NCBI GenBank assembly: GCA_036267755.1
Contig: DATAVK010000124.1
Span: 1 to 11,321 of the forward strand
Reading direction: 5' to 3'
Source of the DNA: DATAVK01 sp036267755
GTDB lineage: Bacteria; Actinomycetota; Actinomycetes; JAFAQI01
Length of the DNA stretch: 11,321 nucleotides
A program made the position numbers and the translations under genes. Every line of letters starts with the position of its first letter. Within the stretch, counting starts at the first letter, position 1. Below the pieces are notes generated by a model. It worked only from the letters and a program-made list of their open reading frames with translations, did no database searches and had not been told where the DNA came from. This document shows positions 6,232-11,321 of the stretch, piece after piece.

Positions 6232-6257
6232 TGGCACTCGAGTCTGATGAGTGCCAG
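6231..6257 (+). promoter_or_regulatory. CIRCE operator (HrcA binding site)
   Basis: TTGGCACTC (6231-6239), a 9-base spacer, then GAGTGCCAG (6249-6257). The arms are complementary in 8 of 9 positions. This matches the known CIRCE consensus TTAGCACTC-N9-GAGTGCTAA in layout and in the central GCACTC/GAGTGC cores, with A-to-G changes near the ends. It lies 23 bases upstream of the hrcA start. HrcA bound here would block its own operon; heat or GroE titration would relieve it. Confidence 0.9.
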
Positions 6258-6280
6258 GACGCTCGAAGGAGGTGCGCCTC

Positions 6281-7306
6281 ATGCTCGATGACCGCAAGCT
6301 CGAGGTGTTGCGCGCCATCGTCGAGGACTACGTCTCGACCAACGAACCGGTCGGGTCCAAGTCCCTCGTCGAGCGTCACCACCTCGGGGTCTCGCCCGCG
6401 ACGATCCGCAATGACATGGGCACCCTCGAGGAGGACGGCTACATCACGCAGCCGCATACCAGTGCCGGTCGGGTGCCGACGGACAAGGGCTATCGGCTGT
6501 TCGTCGACAAGCTGTCGACCGTCAAGCCGTTGTCGCCGGCCGAGCGCCGCGCGATCGAGGAGTTCCTGCGCGGCGCCGTCGACCTCGACGATGTCGTCAA
6601 CCGGGCGGTGCGTCTGCTCGCCCAGCTGACCCGGCAGGTCGCCGTGGTGCAGTACCCGTCGCTGTCGCGCTCCGCGGTGCGCCACATCGAGCTGGTGCGG
6701 CTGACCGAGTCGCGGCTGATGGTGGTCCTCATCACCGACACTGGCCGCGTCGAGCAGCGGGTCGTTGAGCTGCCGGGCGCGCTCACCGAGGACGAGGTCG
6801 CCGACATGCGGTCGGTGTTCAACCAGCACATCGCGGGCCGGCCGCTGGTGGACGCCGCCGGCCTGGTCGGAGACCTCCCAGCGACGGTCCCGGTCGACGA
6901 CCGGCCGGCTCTGGTGGCTGTCGTGAGCACCGTGCTGGAGACCCTGGTCGAGCGGGTTGACGATCGGGTCGTGCTGGCGGGCACCGCCAACCTCGCCCGC
7001 GGATCTGCCCTGGACTTCCCGAACACCATCCGCCCGGTGCTCGAGGCGCTCGAGGAGCACGTCGTCCTGCTCCGGCTGCTCGGCGAGATCGCCGACCCGC
7101 AGACGCTGCGGGTCAGCATCGGCGAGGAGAACCTCTACGAGGGGCTCTACGGCGCGTCCGTGATCTCCACCGGGTACGGCGGTGACGCGTCGAACGCGCT
7201 GGCCGCGCTCGGCGTCCTCGGCCCGACCCGGATGGACTACCCGGGCGCCATGGGTGCGGTGCGCGCCGTTGCCCGCTACGTCGGCCAGATCCTGGCCGAG
7301 GGCTGA
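6281..7306 (+). CDS. hrcA: Heat-inducible transcription repressor HrcA
   Basis: A 341-residue HrcA. The N-terminal winged-helix domain (about 1-75) contains NEPVGSKSL and the highly conserved recognition segment VSPATIRNDMGTLEEDGYI followed by PHTSAGRVPTDKGYR. The C-terminal part ends in the family block LRVSIGEENLYEGLYGASVISTGY and MDYPGAMGAVRAVARYVG. HrcA represses chaperone genes by binding CIRCE; GroEL assists its folding. The ATG at 6281 is the real start: AAGGAGG (6266-6272) sits 8 bases before it. An in-frame GTG at 6251 would put the SD inside the gene and the start inside CIRCE. CIRCE immediately upstream implies autoregulation. dnaJ follows after 7 bases, so the two are one operon. 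Confidence 0.96.
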   Translation: MLDDRKLEVLRAIVEDYVSTNEPVGSKSLVERHHLGVSPATIRNDMGTLEEDGYITQPHTSAGRVPTDKGYRLFVDKLSTVKPLSPAERRAIEEFLRGAVDLDDVVNRAVRLLAQLTRQVAVVQYPSLSRSAVRHIELVRLTESRLMVVLITDTGRVEQRVVELPGALTEDEVADMRSVFNQHIAGRPLVDAAGLVGDLPATVPVDDRPALVAVVSTVLETLVERVDDRVVLAGTANLARGSALDFPNTIRPVLEALEEHVVLLRLLGEIADPQTLRVSIGEENLYEGLYGASVISTGYGGDASNALAALGVLGPTRMDYPGAMGAVRAVARYVGQILAEG

Positions 7307-7313
7307 GCGCCTG

Positions 7314-8468
7314 ATGGCCCGCGACTACTACGGCATTCTCGGCGTGTCCCGAACCGCCTCGCCCGACGAGATCAAGAAGGCGTACCGCAAGCTCGCCCGC
7401 GAGCTGCACCCTGACGTCAACCCGTCGGAGGACGCCCACGAGAAGTTCACGGCGGTGCAGGCGGCCTACGACGTGCTGTCCGACCCGCAGAAACGGCAGA
7501 TCGTCGACCTCGGCGGTGACCCGCTGTCTGCCGGCGGTGGCGGTGGCCAGCCCGGTGCGGGCGGCTTCGGCGGCTTCTCCGACATCATGGATGCCTTCTT
7601 TGGCGCCGCGCAGGGCGGCGCGACGCGGGGGCCTCGCTCGCGCAGCCGCGCCGGAGCCGACGCGCTGGTCCGGATCGACCTGGACCTCGCCGATGCGGCG
7701 TTCGGTACGACGCGAGACATCACCCTCGACACGGCGATTGTGTGCGGCACCTGCTCGGGTGCGGGCACCGCGGCCGGCACTCACCCCGAGACCTGCGCCA
7801 CCTGCGGCGGCCGCGGCGAGGTGCAGTCCGTGCAGCGGTCGTTCCTCGGTCAGCTCGTCACGTCACGCACCTGCCCCGACTGCGGCGGCGTCGGCAGCAA
7901 GATCCGCAACCCGTGCCACGACTGCGGCGGAGCCGGCCGGGTGCGGGCCCGTCGTACCGTCACCGTCAAGGTGCCGGCCGGCGTCGACGACGGGATGCGG
8001 CTGCGGCTGTCCGGCGAGGGCGAGGTCGGTCCGGGCGGAGGGCCTGCCGGTGACCTGTACGTCGAAGTTCGGCAGCGGGAGCACGCGCTGTTCACCCGCG
8101 ACGGCGACGACCTGCACTGCCGCGTCGACCTGCCGATGACAGCCGCGGCGCTCGGCACCGAGGTGAAGCTCGAGACCCTCGACGGGGCCGAGACGTTGAC
8201 CGTGAAGCCCGGGACCCAGTCCGGTCATGTGCAGACGCTGCGGGCTCGCGGCGTCCCGCACCTCGACCGCGGTGTCGGGCGCGGCGACCTGCACGTCCAC
8301 TACGAGGTGCAGACCCCGTCGAAGCTCGACGGCGAGCAGGAGCGGTTGCTCCGCGAGCTCGCCCGGCTGCGCGGTGAGGAGACCCCTGAGGTCACGATCT
8401 CCAACCCCGCGACCCACGCCGACGGCGGACATGGCCTGTTCTCGCGGCTCCGCGGCGCCTTCAAGTAA
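7314..8468 (+). CDS. dnaJ: Molecular chaperone DnaJ (actinobacterial DnaJ2 type)
   Basis: A 384-residue type I J-protein, co-chaperone that stimulates DnaK ATPase and delivers unfolded clients. The J-domain (1-about 65) has H32-P33-D34 in RELHPDVN. A Gly-rich linker (about 70-100, GGGGGQPGAGGFGGF) follows. The zinc-binding domain carries four CxxCxGxG motifs starting at Cys144, Cys161, Cys187 and Cys201, all intact. The C-terminal substrate-binding domain contains VPAGVDDGMRLRLSGEGEVG and GDLYVEV. IVDLGGDPL after the J-domain and its place behind hrcA mark it as the DnaJ2 copy; another dnaJ with dnaK and grpE would be expected elsewhere. The ATG at 7314 lies 7 bases after the hrcA stop; a longer upstream frame reads through hrcA sequence and is not used. 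Confidence 0.96.
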   Translation: MARDYYGILGVSRTASPDEIKKAYRKLARELHPDVNPSEDAHEKFTAVQAAYDVLSDPQKRQIVDLGGDPLSAGGGGGQPGAGGFGGFSDIMDAFFGAAQGGATRGPRSRSRAGADALVRIDLDLADAAFGTTRDITLDTAIVCGTCSGAGTAAGTHPETCATCGGRGEVQSVQRSFLGQLVTSRTCPDCGGVGSKIRNPCHDCGGAGRVRARRTVTVKVPAGVDDGMRLRLSGEGEVGPGGGPAGDLYVEVRQREHALFTRDGDDLHCRVDLPMTAAALGTEVKLETLDGAETLTVKPGTQSGHVQTLRARGVPHLDRGVGRGDLHVHYEVQTPSKLDGEQERLLRELARLRGEETPEVTISNPATHADGGHGLFSRLRGAFK

Positions 8469-8492
8469 GTCGCGGCGGGCGACCGTACGCCG

Positions 8493-9224
8493 ATGACTAC
8501 GACCGCCCGTTTCGAGCTCTCCGGAGCCGCCGACGTAAGCGCCGGGGACCTGGTCCGGCTCGACGGCGCCGAGGGCCGGCACGCCGCCGACGTTCGCCGG
8601 CTGCGGGTCGGCGAGCCGATCGATCTCACCGACGGGTTAGGCGCGCTGCTGCACGCCACGGTCACCGAGGTCCACCGCGGTGGCCTGGCTGCCGAGGTGG
8701 GCTCGGTCGAGGTCGTCGAGCGGCCGTCGCCGTTGTTCACCGTCGTACAGGCGCTGGCCAAGGGCGGCCGGGACGAACAGGCGGTCGAGACCATGACCGA
8801 GATCGGCGTCGACGAAGTCCTCGGCTGGCAGGCCGAGCGGTGCATCGCGCGCTGGACCGACCGGAGCGCGGCCAGGTGGTCGGAGACGGCCCGCGCGGCG
8901 GCGAAGCAGGCCCGTCGAGCCTGGTGGCCAACGGTGTCCGGCCCGGCGTCGACCGCGGACGTGGCCCGGCGATTGGCCGAGGCGGACCTGGGGTTGGTGC
9001 TGCACGAGGCCGCGGCCGAATCGCTCGCCGACCTCGCGGTGCCACCGCAGGGCGACGTGGTCGTGGTCGTCGGTCCCGAAGGCGGGATCAGCGACCGCGA
9101 GCTGAGCGAGCTCACCGCGGCAGGTGGCCGCGCGGTCCGGCTCGGCGATACCGTCCTGCGCGCCTCGACCGCCGGCGCGGCCGCCCTCGCCGTACTCAGC
9201 GCCGCCACCCGCTGGCGCACCTGA
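8493..9224 (+). CDS. rsmE: 16S rRNA (uracil-1498-N3)-methyltransferase RsmE
   Basis: A 243-residue SPOUT-class methyltransferase that uses SAM to methylate N3 of U1498 in 16S rRNA of the assembled 30S subunit. A small N-terminal PUA-like domain (about 1-70, with EGRHAADVRRLRVGE) precedes the catalytic domain. Family motifs are VVQALAKGGRDEQAVETMTEIGVDEV (about 84-109), the knot segment VVVVGPEGGISDREL (about 190-204) and LGDTVLRASTAGAAAL (217-232), which forms the SAM pocket. Length is typical. It starts 24 bases after dnaJ and lacks a clear Shine-Dalgarno, so it may depend on coupling with dnaJ. The order dnaJ-rsmE-HIT is well conserved in actinobacteria. Confidence 0.95.
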   Translation: MTTTARFELSGAADVSAGDLVRLDGAEGRHAADVRRLRVGEPIDLTDGLGALLHATVTEVHRGGLAAEVGSVEVVERPSPLFTVVQALAKGGRDEQAVETMTEIGVDEVLGWQAERCIARWTDRSAARWSETARAAAKQARRAWWPTVSGPASTADVARRLAEADLGLVLHEAAAESLADLAVPPQGDVVVVVGPEGGISDRELSELTAAGGRAVRLGDTVLRASTAGAAALAVLSAATRWRT

Positions 9225-9234
9225 CCCCGCCGCC

Positions 9235-9249
9235 TACGCTGACGCCATG
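9235..9249 (+). promoter_or_regulatory. Candidate leaderless promoter of the HIT gene
   Basis: TACGCT (9235-9240) fits the TANNNT pattern of actinobacterial -10 elements and is followed by 6 bases and then the ATG. That spacing would place the transcription start on the first base of the start codon. The HIT gene has no Shine-Dalgarno, consistent with leaderless translation. No good -35 is visible. This is inference from spacing. Confidence 0.4.
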
Positions 9250-9597
9250 AACGACCCGGACTGCTTGTTCTGCAAGATCGTCGCTGGCGAGATCAAGGCC
9301 GACATCGTGGCCGAGAGCGAGACCGCCATCGCGTTCAGGGACGTGAGCCCGCAAGCCCCCGTCCACGCCCTGGTCATCCCGCGCGAGCACCTGGCCAATC
9401 TCGCCGAGGTCGCGAACTCCAGCGACGTCGAGGTCGCCGAGCTGTTCCGGCTGGCCGCAGAGGTCGCGGAGATCGAGGGCGTTGCCGAGGACGGCTATCG
9501 GATGGTCGAGAACACCGGCGCCGCGGCCCACCAGACCGTCTTCCACGCTCACGTCCACGTACTCGGCGGTCGTCCCATGCTCTGGCCCCCCGGCTAA
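9247..9597 (+). CDS. Histidine-triad (HIT/HinT) nucleotide hydrolase
   Basis: A 116-residue member of the HIT superfamily, HINT branch: small purine-nucleotide-binding phosphoramidases that cleave AMP-linked amines. DCLFCKIVAGEI (5-16) is the typical HINT start with a C-x2-C pair, likely half of a zinc site. PVHALVIPREH (38-48) follows, and the active-site triad is H100-A-H102-V-H104-V-L, with the upstream HQTVFH. The protein ends soon after in the usual GGRPMLWPPG. Length is normal for HINT proteins. It begins 22 bases after rsmE without a Shine-Dalgarno; a TANNNT box just upstream suggests a possible leaderless transcript. In many actinobacteria phoH and ybeY follow this gene; here a GAF regulator does. 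Confidence 0.93.
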   Translation: MNDPDCLFCKIVAGEIKADIVAESETAIAFRDVSPQAPVHALVIPREHLANLAEVANSSDVEVAELFRLAAEVAEIEGVAEDGYRMVENTGAAAHQTVFHAHVHVLGGRPMLWPPG

Positions 9598-9684
9598 CCA
9601 TCGCGAGGTAAGTCGGCAGGCGTACGGCGGTGGCGCGGGCGACGACACGGCCGTAGGGTCGGTGTATCCGTCGAGGAGGCCGCG

Positions 9685-10977
9685 ATGCGCACGATCGCCC
9701 GGCCTTGGCAGCGCGTTGGTGACCTCCGCCCGCTTCGTCGCGTCCTGACCACCGCTCACGAGAGCTTCGTGACGGGTACGACGCCGTCCGGGGTCCGGCC
9801 TGAGGTGCTGGCCTCGTGGCGCCGCTCGATGCGGAGCGGGGTCGATCCGGAGCACAATCTGCCGCCGGTCGACATCGACCTCGACGAGCTGGACGAGCTG
9901 CGCCGGCAGCATCCGCTGGCGCCGGTCATGCCGATCGTGCGGCGCCTCCTGGTCGGCGATGCGACGGATGCCGGGCTCGTGGTCGCCGTCGGCGATGCCG
10001 CGGGCCGGCTGTTGTGGGTCGAGGGCGACGCTCGGCTGCGGCGACGGGCTGAGGCCATGCACTTCGTCGAGGGCGCCTGGTGGGACGAGGCGCACGCCGG
10101 CACCAACGCGCCGGGTACGGCGTTGACCCTCGACCACGAGGTGCAGATCTTCGGCGCCGAGCACTTCGCGGGCAACGTCGCGCCGTGGAGCTGCGCCGCC
10201 GCCCCGATCCACGATCCGCGCAGCGGCGCGGTTCTCGGCGTCCTCGACGTCACGGGAGACGACACGGTCGTGGTGCCGCAGACCCCCGCGTTGGTGCGGG
10301 CGACCGTCGCGGCGGTGGAGGCGGAGCTCACGGTCCACTCGCTCACCCGCAACCTCGGCCGCCGGCCCGACGAGCGGCGTCGCCACAGCACCGGGCTGCA
10401 GCTGTCGGTCCTGGGCCGTCGGCGGGCCTTGCTCGGTACGCCGACCGGCGAACGGGTGCTCACCCCTCGGCACAGCGAGCTGGTGCTGCTGCTCATCGAG
10501 CACCCGGAGGGCCTGACGGCCGACGCCGCCGCCGTCCTGCTGCACGAGCAGGACCCGCCATCGGTAACGGTCCGGGCCGAGCTGTCGCGGCTGCGGTCCC
10601 AGGTCCCCGAGCTGGGCCTGATGTCGCGGCCCTACCGACTGGGTGTAGTGCCACGCACCGACGTCGCGGAGATCCACGAGCTGCTCGACCGCGGCCAGCT
10701 GCGGGAGGCGCTGTCCCGCTGTACCGGGCCGGTGCTCCCGGCATCCCAGGCGCCTGAGGTGCTGCGGCTGCGGGACGAGCTCCGCGCGCACCTGCGGGCC
10801 GCCGTCATCGAGCGCCGCGACCCCTCGTTGCTGCTCCAGCGGGCGCAGGACGCCGATTGCCACGACGACATCGCGCTGTGGCGCGCCTGCCTCGACGCCT
10901 TGCCGATGAGCTCGCCCCGCCGCGCCGGCGTGGTCGCGCACCTTGATCAGTTGGACCGGGAGCTCGGCGGCGGCTGA
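9685..10977 (+). CDS. GAF-domain transcriptional regulator (AcoR-like sensor, winged-helix/BTAD-like output)
   Basis: A 430-residue regulator. The N-terminal half (about 20-200) matches the sensor part of AcoR-type activators: a helical start with RPEVLASWRRSMRSGVDP, then a GAF domain with HAGTNAPGTAL (137-147), EHFAGNVAPWSCAAAPIHDP (159-178) and LGVLDVTGD. The sigma-54 AAA+ module of Gram-negative AcoR is absent. Instead residues about 238-320 look like a winged helix (RHSELVLLLIEHPEGLTADAAAVLL, then VTVRAELSRLRSQV). Residues about 322-425 look like a BTAD-like helical segment (LDRGQLREALSRCTGPVLPASQAPEVLRLRDELRAHL), a layout close to SARP outputs. AGGAGG lies 5 bases before the ATG. An aldehyde dehydrogenase follows on the same strand, a recurrent actinobacterial pairing, so it probably controls that gene. 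The effector is unknown. Confidence 0.83.
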   Translation: MRTIARPWQRVGDLRPLRRVLTTAHESFVTGTTPSGVRPEVLASWRRSMRSGVDPEHNLPPVDIDLDELDELRRQHPLAPVMPIVRRLLVGDATDAGLVVAVGDAAGRLLWVEGDARLRRRAEAMHFVEGAWWDEAHAGTNAPGTALTLDHEVQIFGAEHFAGNVAPWSCAAAPIHDPRSGAVLGVLDVTGDDTVVVPQTPALVRATVAAVEAELTVHSLTRNLGRRPDERRRHSTGLQLSVLGRRRALLGTPTGERVLTPRHSELVLLLIEHPEGLTADAAAVLLHEQDPPSVTVRAELSRLRSQVPELGLMSRPYRLGVVPRTDVAEIHELLDRGQLREALSRCTGPVLPASQAPEVLRLRDELRAHLRAAVIERRDPSLLLQRAQDADCHDDIALWRACLDALPMSSPRRAGVVAHLDQLDRELGGG

Positions 10978-11055
10978 CCGGCCCTCGTTGCAGCCGGTGT
11001 TACACGCCTGTAGTCACACGCGTCGCGTCACGCCCTGCAACCTTCCTGCAACGTT
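10977..11055 (+). promoter_or_regulatory. Candidate operator/promoter region of the aldehyde dehydrogenase
   Basis: CGTTGCAG (10986-10993) is the exact reverse complement of CTGCAACG (11046-11053). A further CCTGCAAC (11034-11041) repeats CCTGCAAC at 11045-11052 exactly 11 bases away, one helical turn. GTTACACGC (10999-11007) and GTCACACGC (11013-11021) are a second direct repeat, 14 bases apart. ACCGGC (10977-10982) and GCCGGT (10993-10998) form a 6-bp stem around the first half-site, without a T run. TTGCAG (10988) and TGTAGT (11009) could be -35/-10, but the 15-base gap is short. Regulation by the upstream GAF protein is inference. Confidence 0.45.
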
Positions 11056-11061
11056 GGCCGG

Positions 11062-11102
11062 GCGAGGGTGAGGGCATTCGGCGCGTTCTGCGCCGCCCTC
11101 GC
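11062..11102 (+). promoter_or_regulatory. Leader hairpin just upstream of the aldehyde dehydrogenase SD
   Basis: GAGGGC (11070-11075) pairs with GCCCTC (11095-11100), and inside it GGCGC (11080-11084) pairs with GCGCC (11090-11094) around the loop GTTCT. The only interruption is a 4-base bulge ATTC on the 5' side, giving 11 G/C-rich pairs. GCGAGGG (11062-11068) can pair instead with CCCTCGC (11096-11102), an alternative outer stem. The structure ends 7 bases before AGGAGG (11110-11115). There is no following U-tract, so a classical terminator is unlikely. Confidence 0.5.
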
Positions 11103-11120
11103 ACCAAGCAGGAGGCAACG

Positions 11121-11321
11121 ATGCCCGTATTCGCCGTACCCGGCCAGTCCGGTAGCAAGCTCACGTTCGAGTCCCGCTACGACAACTGGATCGGTGGCGA
11201 GTTCGTCCCGCCGGTCAAGGGGCAGTACTTCGAAAACCCGTCCCCGGTCAACGGCAAGACGTTCTGCGAAATCGCGCAGTCGACCGCCGAGGACATCGAG
11301 TTGGCGCTCGACGCCGCGCAC
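11121..11321 (+). CDS. Aldehyde dehydrogenase, N-terminal part (runs off the window)
   Basis: The first 67 codons of a gene that continues past the right edge. The peptide has FESRYDNWIGGEFVPPVKGQ and YFENPSPVNGKTFCEI, then STAEDIELALDAAH. This is the typical start of NAD(P)-dependent aldehyde dehydrogenases of the acetaldehyde/ExaC-AcoD-like group, which oxidise aldehydes to acids. The catalytic Cys and Glu are outside the window and cannot be checked. AGGAGG lies 5 bases before the ATG, an excellent ribosome binding site. The GAF regulator lies 143 bases upstream on the same strand. In related actinobacteria such a gene is often followed by a DUF779 gene, which would be expected just beyond this window. 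Confidence 0.9.
   Translation, partial: MPVFAVPGQSGSKLTFESRYDNWIGGEFVPPVKGQYFENPSPVNGKTFCEIAQSTAEDIELALDAAH

Noticed and set aside
6251..6280. HrcA start at GTG 6251
   Set aside because: The start would lie within the right arm of CIRCE and the perfect SD AAGGAGG would be internal; ATG 6281 fits SD spacing and family length.
6086..7060. 324-residue minus-strand frame over hrcA
   Set aside because: Antisense to well-conserved HrcA sequence, with no recognisable domain.
7182..7313. DnaJ start at 7182
   Set aside because: The extra codons overlap the hrcA 3' end in another frame; all J-domains start near the MARDYYGILGV at 7314.
9196..10941. 581-residue minus-strand frame
   Set aside because: It is antisense to the GAF regulator and HIT genes, has no recognisable domain and is the usual by-product of GC-rich codon use.
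10977..10998. Rho-independent terminator after the GAF regulator
   Set aside because: The 6-bp ACCGGC/GCCGGT stem has a 10-base loop and no T run after it; it is more likely part of the operator region.
1..11321. tRNA, rRNA, CRISPR, insertion sequence or phage genes
   Set aside because: I found no cloverleaf, no rRNA signature, no spaced direct repeats of CRISPR size, no transposase or integrase motif and no terminal inverted repeats.

Overview
The window is high-GC DNA in which genuine reading frames have a strong G/C bias at third codon positions. Several starts are GTG, and the gene order around lepA-hemW and hrcA-dnaJ-rsmE-HIT points to an actinobacterium (Actinomycetota). I cannot name a genus from the sequence alone.

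Layout, left to right. (1) Plus strand, 1-1469: the last 34 codons of lepA, then hemW sharing one base with it, then a 26-residue single-helix ORF behind a leader that can fold over its ribosome binding site. (2) Minus strand, 1466-6057: a block read right to left. It holds a PASTA-type Ser/Thr kinase, a 91-residue protein with serine at almost every third residue, an ACT-domain protein, a YihY/BrkB membrane protein and an AlkZ-like winged-helix (HTH_42) protein. The last two overlap by 4 bases. The block meets the plus-strand small ORF tail to tail, and the two stop codons share one CTAG palindrome. (3) A divergent control region, 6058-6280, with a CIRCE operator and a separate GTCACC/GGTGAC palindrome. 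(4) Plus strand, 6281-9597: hrcA, dnaJ (DnaJ2 type), rsmE and a HIT-family hydrolase. (5) Plus strand, 9685-11321: a GAF-domain regulator of the AcoR-like type with a winged-helix/BTAD-like C-terminus instead of a sigma-54 module, then a structured leader and the first 67 codons of an aldehyde dehydrogenase that runs off the window.

How the parts fit. HrcA represses its own operon through CIRCE, so hrcA and dnaJ form a heat-shock feedback unit; rsmE (16S rRNA methylation) and HIT ride along, HIT perhaps also from its own leaderless promoter. The GAF regulator is the natural candidate to control the adjacent aldehyde dehydrogenase. The intergenic region there holds three copies of a TGCAAC half-site and a long hairpin just before the Shine-Dalgarno sequence. 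The kinase and the serine-triplet protein are adjacent and co-directional, which suggests but does not show a functional link.

Most of the window is conserved housekeeping sequence. The least explained elements are the serine-triplet protein (4332-4607), the tiny membrane ORF with its occluding leader (1334-1469), and the leader/operator of the aldehyde dehydrogenase (10977-11120). I saw no tRNA, rRNA, CRISPR array, insertion sequence or phage gene.
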